64,000 nt of DNA from the NCBI RefSeq assembly GCF_947241705.1, contig NC_079258.1, forward strand, positions 248,001 to 312,000, written 5' to 3'. Shown piece by piece: positions 8,590-20,764 of this stretch (the stretch's first letter is position 1; every line of letters begins with the position of its first letter). The notes beneath the pieces were generated by a model. That model was given only the letters and a program-made list of their open reading frames with translations. It had not been told where the DNA came from and did not search any database. Position numbers and translations under genes: made by a program. This stretch comes from Saccharomyces mikatae IFO 1815. Lineage: Eukaryota; Ascomycota; Saccharomycetes; Saccharomycetales; Saccharomycetaceae.

Positions 8590-10956
8590 CTACTTTAGTT
8601 CTGAAATCTCACCGTCGCGGTACACCAACCCCATGACGTTCAAGAACAGATTCAAATCTTGGTATAGCTTCTCTTTATTATACACAATCGATTTCAATTC
8701 TGTATCTAATTCTTGAGACCTCTGAGGCAATATACTCAACTCCTTTTCTTTCTTTTGCAATGTCTCTGCCTCGTTAATAGTGGCAAAGATCTCATCACGT
8801 ACTTCATCGATAATGATTCTCTGGTGGTTTAATTTCCCACTTAGTGCCAAACTAGCTAGGAACTGCCAAATATATGCCTCATCGATAAACTTCTCATTTT
8901 GTAGACGCATGATGTGGTCATTGTATTCCCTTGGAGGAAAAATCAGCTGAATCTTACTTTCCAATGAAGTGAATAATTTATCATAAATTTCATTCCATGT
9001 GGAGATTTCAGGAGACGAAAGAATATTAGATCTTGACGAATCTTGTTTGATCAATGCAGCACGAGAAATCAAAATAGTAATCAAATTTAGACCAATTTTG
9101 GAAGTGGTCAAGAATGAAACGTTGTTATTTTTAATCAACTGCAGTAACAGACCCATAATTTCGATAAAATTGGAATTATTAGACAAGAATGAAACGATGA
9201 TCTTTAATATGATCATTTGGAAAAGATCAACTTTCTTCAATTGTGGTGATGTTGGTTTTGGTGTGATCTTGTAAGAGCTTAATATAATGATTTGCAAATG
9301 TGATAATTCGTTGAAAATTTTTTGCAGGATCTTCAATTTTTGCTGCTTATCCAAGAAATTGAAAATTCTAGGCATAATTTTAATACCTTTATCAAAAGAT
9401 AGCATCGAAATGAAGGGGTTTACGTCATATGAACAGTCATCAATGTGAAGAGCATCCCACATTGCAGTACTGTCAGTTTGTTGGCCATTCCTCAAATTAG
9501 CTTCCAAGTCTAGAATTTCCTCGTAAACCGTTTCAATTAACTCTAAGATGAACTTCTTACCCCCTGATTTGTTCAAGTTTGTGGTACCATTGCCGTTGTT
9601 GAAAGCATAAGAAGATCTTCTTCTTTGTTTAGAGGCAGCAGCAGCAGCAGAACCTGCTGAAGAGGATCCCGAGGTTGTCAAATCTACGTTGGTCAACGAA
9701 TCTGTGACATCTTTTAGAGCATCGGCGTCAGAAGGCTGTTGTCTAGGGATCTGTAGTTGTCTTCTTGGATTCTTACTGTTCAAAGTTGAAGAGATCTTAC
9801 CCAAAACAGTATTTGCTTGCTTGTTGTCCTGACTAGAGTTACCAGCGGCTGCGTGTTGATCCTTCAACTTTGAAGGTCTTTCCTTGGCCACGGTAACGGC
9901 CTTTTCCACTTGACTTTGCATTCTTTGTAGGGCAATATCAGTTCTCTTATAACGACCGCCCAGTCTGTGTCCGGAATGTTCCAAGTACGCTCTGGCAATT
10001 AGGCCCTTGTTCGACTCGGAAGTAATGCCACCTCTTTGAATAATCTTGTAAACCTGGAAGTAGAAGTCCTCGTTGTAAGGATCTTCAGTGACAATCTGGG
10101 ACAGTTGATATCTGGTGATGAAGTCCTTATCACGAGGTGTCATTAAACCTGAGTATTTCAAGATCTTTTCTACTTTGGCATGACGAATTTGCAAACGTCT
10201 TTGCTCTTCGGGCGACAAGTCTCTCTTCGACCTACGTCCACCTTGTAGAGGCATCTTGCCTGACCCAATCACAGGACCCGGAGAAGGTCCATTTGGCATA
10301 GCAATTGGAGAAGGTGACGCCTGCATTGGAACTTGTACAGCACCCATGGGCATTTGAGTTATATTCACGTTGACGCCTGGGGGTGGAGGTGGAGGTGCAA
10401 ATTGTGAGGGACCTGGTTGATTCGATGCAGGCTGCACAGGAAATTGCTGCTGAGGGGGTCCCTGTGGATGTCCCATGGCGTGGAAGTTCATAAACTGTTG
10501 CTGCATTTGACGTTGCTGTCTTTCCAAGTCTTGCATGGATAAGAGGGGTTGTAGGGGACCCATTTGCTGTGGCCCCGGGGCCATCACACCTTGAGGTGAT
10601 GGCGCTATTGCCGGAGGTGGTGCTGTAGACCACAGAGATTCCATTGGCTTCAAGTCTAAAGGTGCTGCTGCTGGGGCTCCATCGGTTCTAGGGCCGCTAA
10701 TTCCTTCTGCAGTAGCCGCAACATAAGATCTAGCTGTGCTACCAACTGCATTACCTCCAATTGTGTTACGACCACCGCTACTATGAGGATTACCAAAATC
10801 GAAGTCCGTACCAACCTGGACATTATCACCAAATGTTTCATCGTTCAGATAGTCGTTCTCCTCGAGTTCGTGCTCGCCATAACCCCTGTAGCTCTCTTCA
10901 AAGTCCAGAGGGCCGTCCCGCGCATTGCTGCTGTTTTCTAACCCAAAGAAGGACAT
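8590..10956 (-). CDS. PAT1: Pat1, mRNA decapping activator and P-body protein
   Basis: 788 residues, close to the cerevisiae length (YCR077C). The N-terminus MSFFGLENSSNARDGPLDFE carries the acidic, Phe-rich motif that binds Dhh1. Residues about 90-235 are Pro/Gln-rich, including an eight-residue Pro run, and are followed by the basic SKRDLSPEEQRRLQIRHAKVEKI segment (split here: SKRDLSPEEQ, RRLQIRHAKVEKI). The C-terminal about 330 residues form the Pat-C alpha-superhelix. Pat1 binds Lsm1-7 at the 3' end of deadenylated mRNA and stimulates Dcp1/Dcp2 decapping in the cytoplasm. CDC39, the scaffold of the upstream deadenylase, is also in this window, although the two are unlinked functionally at the locus level. 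Confidence 0.97.
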   Translation of the reverse strand: MSFFGLENSSNARDGPLDFEESYRGYGEHELEENDYLNDETFGDNVQVGTDFDFGNPHSSGGRNTIGGNAVGSTARSYVAATAEGISGPRTDGAPAAAPLDLKPMESLWSTAPPPAIAPSPQGVMAPGPQQMGPLQPLLSMQDLERQQRQMQQQFMNFHAMGHPQGPPQQQFPVQPASNQPGPSQFAPPPPPPGVNVNITQMPMGAVQVPMQASPSPIAMPNGPSPGPVIGSGKMPLQGGRRSKRDLSPEEQRRLQIRHAKVEKILKYSGLMTPRDKDFITRYQLSQIVTEDPYNEDFYFQVYKIIQRGGITSESNKGLIARAYLEHSGHRLGGRYKRTDIALQRMQSQVEKAVTVAKERPSKLKDQHAAAGNSSQDNKQANTVLGKISSTLNSKNPRRQLQIPRQQPSDADALKDVTDSLTNVDLTTSGSSSAGSAAAAASKQRRRSSYAFNNGNGTTNLNKSGGKKFILELIETVYEEILDLEANLRNGQQTDSTAMWDALHIDDCSYDVNPFISMLSFDKGIKIMPRIFNFLDKQQKLKILQKIFNELSHLQIIILSSYKITPKPTSPQLKKVDLFQMIILKIIVSFLSNNSNFIEIMGLLLQLIKNNNVSFLTTSKIGLNLITILISRAALIKQDSSRSNILSSPEISTWNEIYDKLFTSLESKIQLIFPPREYNDHIMRLQNEKFIDEAYIWQFLASLALSGKLNHQRIIIDEVRDEIFATINEAETLQKKEKELSILPQRSQELDTELKSIVYNKEKLYQDLNLFLNVMGLVYRDGEISELK

Positions 10957-11170
10957 TGCTGATGCTTGTTGATGCTGTTTCTTTACGGGTACAACCTTGT
11001 CTGTCCTCTAAGTAAACATATTCTTTTCATTCACCTTGTTTGCCTCTTAAAAAGTAGAAAAGGAAAAAAAAATTTCGTGAAATGCGAGAAGAAATAAACA
11101 AGGAAGTGATAACAATAGTCTCAATAAGAGAATACAAGCGGACACTTGTGCATCAGAAGAGGGGAGATTG

Positions 11171-12499
11171 ATGCGGTTGGGGAATGCTTATGCGTATTGC
11201 AAACCGTCGCAGAATGTTGGGCTGAAGTTGGACTTGTTACGGGGGCTTCCAGGGTATGTCGGCCATGCTACCAGCAGGATCAATCGGTTGGAGAACCAGG
11301 ACAATTACTCGGTTAAGATGATGCGATCATGGCCTAATGCCTATGGAAGTGCTCTGAACTGTTCTGTGTTTGACGGTCATGGGAAGAAAGGCGCGCAGCT
11401 GTCACAGTTACTTGCGAACAAGCTGTGTAGTAGTCTGGATTGCCGTGAGCCCTCGTGGGGCAAGCAGGATTTGATGAGGCTGGTACAGGAGTATGCAAGA
11501 AGGTTTCCCGAGGGAAATTACTGGAAGCACAAGCTGGCCACGTTTGACAGATTTTATGACAAGTTTATAAAAAACTGCAACTCGAAACAGGAACTGCTGC
11601 TGATGAAGGAAGGTGACACTACCATCCTAGGACAAAATGGCGGCAGGATGATCTTCGATAAGATGGGAAATATAATCGATAAGATTGCATTGCTTACTGA
11701 GCTAGACAGGCTGCGATTGTTCTATGGGTTCGCCAAGTTCGATCTCGACCAATGCTGCGATTTGGGCACAGCAGCTGGTTCCACAGCATCATCCATATTT
11801 TTATATCCCTATGACGATCCGAGTATGCCAACGGATGGGGGAAAAGATGACGATTCGTGGATTATATCGCATTCTGGACTGCTGAAGCTCATTGTCACCC
11901 AGGTGGGCGACTCCAAGATCATCCTGTGCGATCAAGACGGAATTGCACACGCACTAACGACTACCCATCACACCAACTCCAGTAGAGAACGACGCCGGCT
12001 AAGCCTGGACCCTTCTCGTTTGGACCCAGACGCCTTTGGAGAAACAAGATTCTTGAATAACTTCGCCAACACCAGATCGTTTGGTGATGTAGCTGGAAAA
12101 CCTTATGGTATATCTAGCGAACCAGACATTTTCTCGTTTCTGATCGGGAATACTCTACACTTGCCACGATCCGAGCGTTCAAAACTACCCTTCAATGGTG
12201 ATGAGTGCTTCCTGGCACTCGTCACCGATGGCATTACCAATATGCTTACAGACCAAGAAGTCGTTGATCTCATAACCTCCACGGTGAATTCATGGGGACT
12301 AAGAAAAGCTACACCTCAGTTCGTTGCAGAGGAAACAATACAATTTATTCAGGCCATCGCCTCAAAACACTCAGACAACGCCACTTGTTTGGTAATTAGG
12401 CTGTCCAACTGGGGCAACTGGCCTAATGTCGACAGAACTGGTCTACAGAGGGAAACCAAATTAATGAATGCCCAATCTAACGAAACGAAACTGAACTAG
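11171..12499 (+). CDS. PTC6: Ptc6, mitochondrial PP2C-type protein phosphatase
   Basis: 442 residues from the ATG at 11171, the cerevisiae length (YCR079W). An upstream in-frame TTG at 11168 is not a start. PP2C signatures: [15 protein letters not shown] (metal-binding DGHG), [13 protein letters not shown], and [11 protein letters not shown] with its metal-binding Asp. The N-terminus is basic and can act as a mitochondrial presequence. Ptc6 is reported in the mitochondrial intermembrane space, acting on pyruvate dehydrogenase phosphorylation and needed for mitophagy. It is divergent from PAT1 across about 215 bases. Confidence 0.96.
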   Translation: MRLGNAYAYCKPSQNVGLKLDLLRGLPGYVGHATSRINRLENQDNYSVKMMRSWPNAYGSALNCSVFDGHGKKGAQLSQLLANKLCSSLDCREPSWGKQDLMRLVQEYARRFPEGNYWKHKLATFDRFYDKFIKNCNSKQELLLMKEGDTTILGQNGGRMIFDKMGNIIDKIALLTELDRLRLFYGFAKFDLDQCCDLGTAAGSTASSIFLYPYDDPSMPTDGGKDDDSWIISHSGLLKLIVTQVGDSKIILCDQDGIAHALTTTHHTNSSRERRRLSLDPSRLDPDAFGETRFLNNFANTRSFGDVAGKPYGISSEPDIFSFLIGNTLHLPRSERSKLPFNGDECFLALVTDGITNMLTDQEVVDLITSTVNSWGLRKATPQFVAEETIQFIQAIASKHSDNATCLVIRLSNWGNWPNVDRTGLQRETKLMNAQSNETKLN

Positions 12500-12695
12500 C
12501 CCTCTTTAGTGGGGTAAGCTCAGCGTAATCATAGCCTTTGTACCTTTTTCCTTTTTCATTTTTGTATGTATACATGTATATCATTCTTTTTATATTCTTT
12601 ATAGCGCATTTCAACCACCTTTCTGAAAAATGCTGAGATTTTAATTGCAATTACAAGATTAAGAAAAAGATACCTAGATACAAGCCAATAGTGCA

Positions 12696-15600
12696 ATGAA
12701 TAACGGTTCTGGTAGGTACCTACTGACACCCCCAGATGATCTATACCCTTATGTGACAAGTTCAAAACCTCAGGAACAAGTATACCCTGATTTCAAGCCT
12801 TGGGAACACACTGCTGCGGAAGATCAAATTCTAGTGAACTTTGTGGCTAAGGGCTTTTATCACACGCCAATGGTTAACTTCGAGTCCATATCGGCTAGGT
12901 CATCTGTTCATGAGTCGTTGGTTATCCAATCTAACCTTCTCTCCCAACAATTCGACAAAATTATCCAAATTAGAGAAGACCACATCAATAAAATCCCCTC
13001 TCATTCCACTACGACGCTACATGGGCCTGGATTCCAGTTACCTAACAGAATTACGCTTACTGATCACAGAAAGGAAACGTGGTTGTATGAATTGAGCTCA
13101 TCACAGGCCTCGCTGATCAAGATTGGTAAATTTATTCCTCATGGTTTGAAAAGAAGACAAGTCATCGAACAGTGCTATTTAAAGTTTATACCGTTAAAAA
13201 GGGCAATTTGGTTGATAAAATGCTGTTATTTTATTGAATGGAAATCAAATCACAAGAAGAAGAGGACAAGTGCTCCCGGGGCGAACGATGTCATTTCTAT
13301 GCATCTGCTAAAGGACTGGACGGATACTTTTGTTTACATTCTGGAAAAGCTTATTTTTGATATGAAAAACCATTACAATGATTCTCAGCAATTGCGTGTG
13401 TGGAAGAGACAAATTTCTTATTTCTTAAAACTTTTGGGAAACTGCTACTCATTGAAATTAATAAATAAGGAAATTTTTCATCATTGGCTCGTAGAGTTTA
13501 TAAACAAGATGGAGAACTTCGAATTTCTGCCCTTATCTCTACACATTCTAATGATATTTTGGAATGATATCTGCCAAATCGACACAAGTGCTCCTATTGC
13601 TTTAACAGCAACAAAAAATCAAAAAGAGCCCTTCTTTTTGGTGACCAAAATCACGGATATGTTACTGCATAAATACTATATTGTTTCCAGCAGTAAGTCA
13701 ATGATTAATGACGAGAACTACATCATTAATGACATAAAAAAAAACAACAAAATCAAGCAAAATATCCTGAAAATCCTATCCGGTTTGATTTTGAAAATTT
13801 TTCAGGAGCAATCTTTAGAGGTGTTTATATTCCCAACATCAAATTGGGAAATTTATAAGCCACTACTTTTTGAAATAGTGTCAAATGCTGAAACCACTTC
13901 AAATTCTGAAATGAAAAAGAAATTAGAATTAATCAGTTACAGGAACGAATCATTGAAAAATAACTCTTCTATACGAAAAATCACAACGTCTGCCAATACT
14001 GCAAACGATTTTCAACTAACAATCTCCACTTGCAAACAGTTTTCAAAACTATCTTGCATTCAGTTGAATTGCATAGATACACAGTTCACTAGACTACTAG
14101 ACGATAACCCCACAGAATTCGATTGGCCCACTTACATTGACCAAAATCCTCTCACAATGAACAAAATAATCCAATTAATTATCTGGTCAATACATCCATC
14201 GAGACAATTTGATCACTATGAATCGAATCAACTGGTGGCGAAATTACTACTGTTACGAATAAACTCTACAGATGAGGATCTGCACGAATTTCAAATTGAG
14301 GATGCCATTTGGTCACTGGTTTTCCAGCTAGCGAAGAATTTTTCAGTCCAAAAGAGGGTCGTATCCTATATGATGCCCTCGTTATATCGCTTACTTAATA
14401 TACTAATCACCTATGGCATCATCAAAGTTCCTACATATATCAGAAAGTTGATTAGTTCCGGTTTGCTTTATCTTCAGGATTCCAATGATAAGTTTGTACA
14501 TGTCCAGTTGTTGATAAACTTGAAAATCTCACCCTTGATGAAAAGTCAGTACAATATGGTATTAAGAAACGTTATGGAGTATGACGTTAAATTCTATGAA
14601 ATTTTCAATTTTGATCAGCTCGTGGAAATCACAGAGCAAATCAAAACACGAATACTATCCAATGATGTAATCGATTTGAAATTAACGAAGACCCCCTTAA
14701 GCATTAAGATTATGGTTGCAGAATGGTACTTATCACATTTATGTTCCGGCATCCTATCCAGTGTAAATCGTACAGTGCTGCTAAAGGTATTCAAAATATT
14801 TTGTACCGATCTGGAGGTCTTCCACCACTTTTTTAAATGGATTGAATTTATTGTTTATCATCAACTACTAAGTGATATAGAATCTCTGGAGGCATTAATG
14901 GACATCTTACTATGCTACCAAAAATTGTTCTCACAGTTCATTAATGACCATATACTTTTCACTAAGACCTTTATCTTTATTTATAAGAAAGTATTGAGAG
15001 AAAAGGATGTATCTGCCTACAATGTGACTTCATTCATGCCGTTCTGGAAGTTTTTCATGAAGAACTTCCCATTCGTTTTAAAAGTTGACAACGATTTAAG
15101 AATTGATTTACAATCTGTTTACAATGATGAGAAATTGAAAACTGAGAAATTGAAAAATGATAAATCAGAAGTCTTGAAGGTGTATTCCATGATTAACAAC
15201 TCAAATCATACTATTGGACAGTCTTGGAATTTCCCCGAGGTATTTCAGATAAATATCAGATTTTTACTACACAACTCCAAGATTCTTGATGATACTACGA
15301 GCAAACAATTCCAGAAGGCACGAAATAACGTTATGCTTTTGATTGGAACTAATTTGAAGGAGTACAATAAGTTCATGTCAATTTTCTTAAAAAGGAAAGA
15401 TTTTACTAATGGAAATTTAATTCAGTTAATCTCACTAAAGCTTTTAACCTTTGAAGTGACTCAGAGTGTTTTGGGGCTTGAGTATACTATTCAATTGTTA
15501 CCCTTGAACTTGAAAAATAATGATGGCTCCTACGGACTGTTCTTGAAATATCACAAAGAACAATTCATAAAGTCAAATTTTGAGAAGATTTTACTTACGT

Positions 15601-16988
15601 GTTATGACTTGGATAAGAGAAATCGTGGAAACAGATGCGAAATCAACTATTATGAAATTTTATTGAAAATTTTGATAACCTACGGCTCGTCTCCGACACT
15701 ACTTGCAACATCTACGAAGATTATTATACTGTTGTTGAATGATAACGTTGAAAACTCATCTCATATTTTAGAGGATATTTTATACTATTCAATCTGTCCG
15801 TCGACAACCGATCTTAATGATATACCACTCGGCAGCGGACAAACAGACAATGGTAATACTCTTGCTAATGATGAAGACAGTGAAGACGACGATCACACAG
15901 TTGACGAAATAGATCGAGTAGAGTATTACAGCATGATGGATTTTGCCAATCTCTGGATTTTCCAAGCGTTTACCTGTTTCTGCATCGAAAAAATCGTAAG
16001 GAACAATGACTCAGCAATGATAATCGAAGACCTGAAAACTTTCATCTTCCAGATTATCGAAATAACGAATTCTAATGATTTATGTTCAGAAGTATTTGAC
16101 CAGCTGAAGGATATGCAAGTTATTGAAATGTTAACTCGTATCGTGGAGAAAGATTTTTGCACCACTTGTTTGCAAAACAACAATCAGAAGATGAATGATA
16201 AGTATATCGTTATGGTAATCGAAATTATGGCGTCGTTGTCCAAGAAGTTTCAGAGGGAAACTTCTGGTATGATTGTCATTTCCACCGAAAACTGTGATTT
16301 ACTAATAAAGATTATAAAGCAATTAAGTGAACTGAATGAAGTAAATTTATCAAAGAGAGAAATCCAAATAGACGCCGTCATGAAAATGTTCACTTTCCAT
16401 CAAGATTCTATTTTCAAGTATATTATCGCTGATTTAACCACTAATAAGTCCACAATTCCATTCATTGATAGCATGTGCAAATTGTTCGATAAGATTTCTT
16501 TTAATTTGAGATTGAAGCTGTTTTTGTATGAAATATTGTCTTCATTGAAATCGTTTGCTATCTATTCGTCAACAATCGATACCCCAGCATTCCACATGAA
16601 TACTAAGATTGAACTACCGAAAAAGTTGCTCAACTTGCCACCGTTCCAAGTGTCCTCTTTTGTTAAGGAGACTAAACTTCATATCGCGGACAATGAGGAA
16701 GAAGGAGGTGAAGATGATGCAGGGCAAGCAGAACCTTCTAGTTTGGAGTTAGGCATCGGTATAGTTGAAACAACACATGAAAGCGAACAGAAATGGCTAA
16801 TTTACGACAAGAAAGATCACAAATATGTCTGTACATTTTCCATGGAGCCGTACCACTTAATTTCTAACTATAATACAAAATATACAGATGATATGGCTGC
16901 TAGCGGGAACAATACAGTAGCATTCAACGATTCATGTGTAAACCTGAGCCTTTTTGATGCTCGGTTCGAGAGGAAAAATCCACACTGA
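12696..16988 (+). CDS. SRB8: Srb8, Mediator kinase-module subunit (Med12)
   Basis: 1430 residues, as expected for YCR081W. The N-terminal Med12 signature around residues 20-70 contains [20 protein letters not shown] and [10 protein letters not shown]. The rest is mainly helical; an acidic segment ([13 protein letters not shown]) sits near residue 1060. Srb8 joins Srb9, Ssn3 (Cdk8) and Ssn8 (cyclin C) in the kinase module that represses RNA polymerase II holoenzyme at glucose-repressed and cell-type genes. TUP1, whose repression depends partly on this module, lies 2 kb away. The base composition is AT-richer than in the neighbouring PTC6. Confidence 0.96.
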   Translation: MNNGSGRYLLTPPDDLYPYVTSSKPQEQVYPDFKPWEHTAAEDQILVNFVAKGFYHTPMVNFESISARSSVHESLVIQSNLLSQQFDKIIQIREDHINKIPSHSTTTLHGPGFQLPNRITLTDHRKETWLYELSSSQASLIKIGKFIPHGLKRRQVIEQCYLKFIPLKRAIWLIKCCYFIEWKSNHKKKRTSAPGANDVISMHLLKDWTDTFVYILEKLIFDMKNHYNDSQQLRVWKRQISYFLKLLGNCYSLKLINKEIFHHWLVEFINKMENFEFLPLSLHILMIFWNDICQIDTSAPIALTATKNQKEPFFLVTKITDMLLHKYYIVSSSKSMINDENYIINDIKKNNKIKQNILKILSGLILKIFQEQSLEVFIFPTSNWEIYKPLLFEIVSNAETTSNSEMKKKLELISYRNESLKNNSSIRKITTSANTANDFQLTISTCKQFSKLSCIQLNCIDTQFTRLLDDNPTEFDWPTYIDQNPLTMNKIIQLIIWSIHPSRQFDHYESNQLVAKLLLLRINSTDEDLHEFQIEDAIWSLVFQLAKNFSVQKRVVSYMMPSLYRLLNILITYGIIKVPTYIRKLISSGLLYLQDSNDKFVHVQLLINLKISPLMKSQYNMVLRNVMEYDVKFYEIFNFDQLVEITEQIKTRILSNDVIDLKLTKTPLSIKIMVAEWYLSHLCSGILSSVNRTVLLKVFKIFCTDLEVFHHFFKWIEFIVYHQLLSDIESLEALMDILLCYQKLFSQFINDHILFTKTFIFIYKKVLREKDVSAYNVTSFMPFWKFFMKNFPFVLKVDNDLRIDLQSVYNDEKLKTEKLKNDKSEVLKVYSMINNSNHTIGQSWNFPEVFQINIRFLLHNSKILDDTTSKQFQKARNNVMLLIGTNLKEYNKFMSIFLKRKDFTNGNLIQLISLKLLTFEVTQSVLGLEYTIQLLPLNLKNNDGSYGLFLKYHKEQFIKSNFEKILLTCYDLDKRNRGNRCEINYYEILLKILITYGSSPTLLATSTKIIILLLNDNVENSSHILEDILYYSICPSTTDLNDIPLGSGQTDNGNTLANDEDSEDDDHTVDEIDRVEYYSMMDFANLWIFQAFTCFCIEKIVRNNDSAMIIEDLKTFIFQIIEITNSNDLCSEVFDQLKDMQVIEMLTRIVEKDFCTTCLQNNNQKMNDKYIVMVIEIMASLSKKFQRETSGMIVISTENCDLLIKIIKQLSELNEVNLSKREIQIDAVMKMFTFHQDSIFKYIIADLTTNKSTIPFIDSMCKLFDKISFNLRLKLFLYEILSSLKSFAIYSSTIDTPAFHMNTKIELPKKLLNLPPFQVSSFVKETKLHIADNEEEGGEDDAGQAEPSSLELGIGIVETTHESEQKWLIYDKKDHKYVCTFSMEPYHLISNYNTKYTDDMAASGNNTVAFNDSCVNLSLFDARFERKNPH

Positions 16989-17222
16989 ACTTGGCACACA
17001 TGTCAAAATTGAATGAGATATAATTTTACCTAATAATAGTAATAACAGTAATAAAAGCAATCTCTGCCATATTATCATACACATTATCGTACTAAATGAT
17101 AGTTTTGCCACCGAGTATAAATCAAGGGCAACATGAAGCTCAACAATAAGGAGGGAAAACGAATTGAAGGCTTCCCTGCTCACGAGGTTAATATCAGCGT
17201 ATATTCGTCTATTTGCACTGGA

Positions 17223-17609
17223 ATGATCACCCCAAAGGGAACTTTTGATTCGATATCAAGATTCCAAGAAACGGATCTGCATCAAGACCTCGATTATACC
17301 GTACTCCAACAACGAAGAACCCAACTAGAGACACTTATCACAGAAAGAGAATCTTTTGTAAAGAATTTGTGTTCTCTATCTCACAAAATCCAAAAGACCA
17401 AGAATTACCAGGAATTTGTGGATGTATTAGCGGAGAATAGGGAATTGCTGCGGGAGATTTTTACTATGGAGAACGGATTTCAGAAACAAAGATGGACCAA
17501 CGATGACGACATTCCTCAGATAGACTGGAACAAGTTTGCTGTGGATATTAACGCTTATATAGCGGAAAATGATCAATTGTTGGCTCTGTATGAAGATGGC
17601 TTGTTATGA
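17223..17609 (+). CDS. AHC2: Ahc2, ADA histone acetyltransferase complex subunit
   Basis: 128 residues from the ATG at 17223 (MITPKGTF), matching the length and start of YCR082W. A predicted coiled-coil stretch (LQQRRTQLETLITERESFVKN, in two parts: LQQRRTQLETL and ITERESFVKN) precedes the conserved C-terminus IAENDQLLALYEDGLL. Ahc2 and Ahc1 are subunits specific to the ADA complex (Gcn5, Ada2, Ada3), absent from SAGA. The frame also has an ATG 30 codons earlier, at 17133; that longer form would be 158 residues. I prefer the shorter start by orthology, but the longer one is not excluded. Confidence 0.88.
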   Translation: MITPKGTFDSISRFQETDLHQDLDYTVLQQRRTQLETLITERESFVKNLCSLSHKIQKTKNYQEFVDVLAENRELLREIFTMENGFQKQRWTNDDDIPQIDWNKFAVDINAYIAENDQLLALYEDGLL

Positions 17610-17909
17610 TCAAATAGTTTGCATGGACACTTTTGAACTTAGATATGTATATATTACGTAAATGTACGAAAAAAATAACGCTATTAGTATAGCGACAATG
17701 ATAATGATTATAATCAATTTGGAATTATCGATTACCTACGAGGGTGTTTTAGTTCTTTGGCCCTTGGTATAGATGATGATATACTAACAGATTTCGTTAT
17801 TTAGTGTTCTGCAAAGGGAAAAATCGGCCGATGCGATATAAAATGAAAGAGCCCCTTAGCCAAGAACAAGCTTACAGATTTACTATACTAAAGGGGCACC
17901 AAAGCTGTT

Positions 17910-18293
17910 ATGTTATTCTATAGACCTACCATTAGAATGGTATTAAGTCCACTTCAAGGTGTAAGGTTACAGTCATCTTATACTAATATCACCAAATTGA
18001 CCAATTTGACAGAGTTTAAGAACCTCATCAAGCAAAATGACAAATTAGTCATTGATTTTTATGCCACTTGGTGTGGTCCATGTAAGATGATGCAACCACA
18101 TTTAACAAAATTGATTCAAGCCTATCCTGACGTAAGGTTTGTCAAATGTGACGTGGATGAGTCACCAGATATCGCAAAAGAGTGCGAAGTGACCGCCATG
18201 CCCACTTTCGTTCTTGGCAAGGATGGACAACTTATTGGCAAGATTATTGGAGCAAATCCTGCTGCGCTAGAAAAGGGGATTAAGGACTTCTAA
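17910..18293 (+). CDS. TRX3: Trx3, mitochondrial thioredoxin
   Basis: 127 residues, as in YCR083W. The redox site WCGPCK is at residues 54-59 in FYATWCGPCKMM, and the cis-proline motif AMPTFVLG is near residue 97. The first 20 or so residues (MLFYRPTIRMVLSPLQGVRL) are basic and amphipathic, a mitochondrial targeting presequence. It reduces disulfides in the matrix with thioredoxin reductase Trr2, including those of peroxiredoxin Prx1. About 300 bases separate it from AHC2; no other gene is seen there. Confidence 0.97.
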   Translation: MLFYRPTIRMVLSPLQGVRLQSSYTNITKLTNLTEFKNLIKQNDKLVIDFYATWCGPCKMMQPHLTKLIQAYPDVRFVKCDVDESPDIAKECEVTAMPTFVLGKDGQLIGKIIGANPAALEKGIKDF

Positions 18294-18634
18294 ACTTTAT
18301 ATTCATAAACACATGTAGTTTTTATTTCAGTTTTTAATATGAGAAAGAAAAAAAGATAGTAAACATATATATATAAAAGGAAAGTAAGCTTATACAATAT
18401 ACAAATAAATCCACATAAAAAGATGGTGAACTGTAGTTTTCGGAAACACAGGAAAAGGAAGAGAGGGAATGAATGGTGGAGAAAGTAACTGTTTCTTTTA
18501 AAAGCGTACCTGAATCATAACATAACAAAAAAGTAGATAGAAAAAAGAATAGAGAGAAAGATATAATGACAATGAATTGAAGAATAGTTTAGTTGGTTAC
18601 ATTTTTAAAGTGTTTCTTTTTTTGTGTTCCGTTC
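18294..18634. other. TRX3-TUP1 convergent 3' region
   Basis: A 341-base AT-rich interval between two converging genes, holding their 3' ends and A/T-rich efficiency-type elements (TATATATATA near 18367). No gene is seen. Confidence 0.6.
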
Positions 18635-20764
18635 TTAATTTGGCGCTATTTTTTTATACTTCCAAATTCTTGCTTTACAATCACCGCTACCAGTAGCAAA
18701 AACATTATATTCAGGACCTAGTGGAGATCCATTTGCCACTGCCACAGATATAACTGAGTTTCTATGACCTTGCAACATCAATAACGGATTACCGGATTTC
18801 TTATCCCAAAATAGGACACCACGATCTTTGGAGCCTGACAAGATGTATTCATCATTTTGCGTGGTGGCCACAGACAACACAAAATCTTTGTGTCCGATAT
18901 AAGTAACTTCACAGGTGCCGGAATTTGGCGCCTTGGAATCGCTCTTGTTGTTGGCATTTTGTAAATTCCAGAGCTTAACAGATCTATCTAATGAACCAGA
19001 TACAACACTATGTCCATCCCTGGTGAAAACAACGCTATAAACAGAATCCTTATGACCTGTACCAGATTCATTTTCGGAATCTAATCTTTCCACCAAGAAC
19101 CCAGTCTCGGAATCCCAAACTCTCACAGCACGATCTAAGGAACCAGCTGCAATATATTTACCATCACCCGGCGATACAGCTACGGTGGTAACACCATCTT
19201 CAATGGATAAAGTCAATGAACATTGACCTGTACGTAGGTCCCAAATACGAACGGTACGGTCGCCAGAACCAGAAACCAATTTGTCACCTGAGGGGAAATA
19301 GTCCAACGAATAAATGTCTTGTTCGTGGCCTTGAAGAATCATAACAATTTTTCTTTTCTCAATATCCCAAATTCTAATCAGCCTGTCCTCAGCACCTGTA
19401 GCCAAGAATTTCCCATCTGGAGAGAAACATACAGAACGGATGTACAAGTCTGATGATGGAGAAGATGAAGTGTTAAGGTTTTCTACGTCTTTGGCCAATT
19501 CTGCTGCTGTAGTCATCGCTGTAGTAGTGATCGTGGTAGTAGTAGTGGTAGTCATTGTGTTGTTATCTGTGGAGGTGGTAGTGTTATTTTCAGTGACAGA
19601 ATTTCTGTGGTTGTTAGCAGCTGAATCGTCAGATAAACGGGCCACCAGAGAACCATCCGAGACGCGATACACTTGTGTGGTCTTGTTACAGCCTGTCGCT
19701 AAGTATTCACCGTCATTGCTGAATTTCACACAACAAACAACCGATGTGTGATCCAAGGATTTGTGCAGATCGACATCAATATCCCTTGGTAGTGCCGGGT
19801 TGTATAAAATATAATAATCATTAGTTTGCTTCTTTAGTGCATCGGGAACAGACTGAGAGTCCAAATCTAAAAGGAAAGGCGGGATAGGCTTAGAGTGGTT
19901 TGCTCTTTGATTGTAAGGAACCAAGTAGTGGTCCTGGTGCAGGTTAGCAGGGTTCGTTTCTTCCTCCTTAGGCTTGATTTCGGGCTCGGCTGCAGTGGCG
20001 GATCCGGTGTCATTTATCGTCGAGGTGTTGTTATTTTCCAGTTCAGTCTCCTTCAACGTAGATTCAGGTGCCTTGACAGAGGGTAAAGTGGTGGTTTCTT
20101 TAGAATTCGGAGATCCGTTGATGGCCGTATTACTCAATGGTGCCACGGAAACTTGAGGAGGAGGTTGTTGTTGTTGTTGTAGTTGCTGTTGTTGCAATTG
20201 TTGTTGTGGTAGCTGTTGTTGGGAGTTTGCAGATACTACAGGCAAAGTTGTGGTAGGCAATTGTGAGCCGACCAGATTAGGACGGCTAGCTTGTACTGGG
20301 AAGGCCGATGGCGAACCAGTGATTGTGTTTGCTGCTGGTGTAGCAGTAGCAGACGTAGTGGCCGGTGCTTGTTGTGAAACTGGAACAGGTGCAGATGCAG
20401 CGGCTAGCTGTTGCTGCTGCTGTTGTAAATGTTGTTGAACCTGCTGCTGTTGCTGCTGAACCTGCTGCTGTTGCTGCACAGTCAAAGATGCGATTTGATG
20501 ATCTCTTTGTTCCAACCCTAGTTTCAGGTGTTTGATCTCTTCTTCATACGCGTCTTTCATTTTCCTGTGAGTTAGTTCCAGTTCGTAGACGGTATTTCTT
20601 ATCTGCTGCATCTCAGCCAACTGCTGATTCATTTTGAAATCGTAGTCCTTTTGATTTTGCAAACGGTACGTATTAGCCTCTTGTGATACCTGGACAAACT
20701 CCTGTCTGATGGCATCGAGTAGCTCATTGAGTTTATTCTGCGTGTTTGAGGCGCTGGCAGTCAT
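18635..20764 (-). CDS. TUP1: Tup1, general transcriptional corepressor
   Basis: 709 residues from the ATG at 20764 ([20 protein letters not shown]), which aligns with the cerevisiae start (YCR084C). The longer frame upstream is not expected to be used. The N-terminal coiled coil (1-70) mediates tetramerisation and Cyc8 binding. Gln-rich runs follow near residues 95-120 and 195-215. A seven-bladed WD40 propeller occupies the C-terminal about 380 residues, with repeats such as [30 protein letters not shown] and [16 protein letters not shown] Thr-rich insert (about residues 400-430) interrupts the first blade. Tup1-Cyc8 is recruited by alpha2-Mcm1, a1-alpha2-controlled and glucose-repressed promoters. 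Polyglutamine lengths differ from cerevisiae, as expected. Confidence 0.97.
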   Translation of the reverse strand: MTASASNTQNKLNELLDAIRQEFVQVSQEANTYRLQNQKDYDFKMNQQLAEMQQIRNTVYELELTHRKMKDAYEEEIKHLKLGLEQRDHQIASLTVQQQQQVQQQQQQVQQHLQQQQQQLAAASAPVPVSQQAPATTSATATPAANTITGSPSAFPVQASRPNLVGSQLPTTTLPVVSANSQQQLPQQQLQQQQLQQQQQPPPQVSVAPLSNTAINGSPNSKETTTLPSVKAPESTLKETELENNNTSTINDTGSATAAEPEIKPKEEETNPANLHQDHYLVPYNQRANHSKPIPPFLLDLDSQSVPDALKKQTNDYYILYNPALPRDIDVDLHKSLDHTSVVCCVKFSNDGEYLATGCNKTTQVYRVSDGSLVARLSDDSAANNHRNSVTENNTTTSTDNNTMTTTTTTTITTTAMTTAAELAKDVENLNTSSSPSSDLYIRSVCFSPDGKFLATGAEDRLIRIWDIEKRKIVMILQGHEQDIYSLDYFPSGDKLVSGSGDRTVRIWDLRTGQCSLTLSIEDGVTTVAVSPGDGKYIAAGSLDRAVRVWDSETGFLVERLDSENESGTGHKDSVYSVVFTRDGHSVVSGSLDRSVKLWNLQNANNKSDSKAPNSGTCEVTYIGHKDFVLSVATTQNDEYILSGSKDRGVLFWDKKSGNPLLMLQGHRNSVISVAVANGSPLGPEYNVFATGSGDCKARIWKYKKIAPN

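Noticed and set aside
11168-11170. TTG as an earlier PTC6 start
   Set aside because: Yeast initiates at ATG; 11171 gives the family length of 442.
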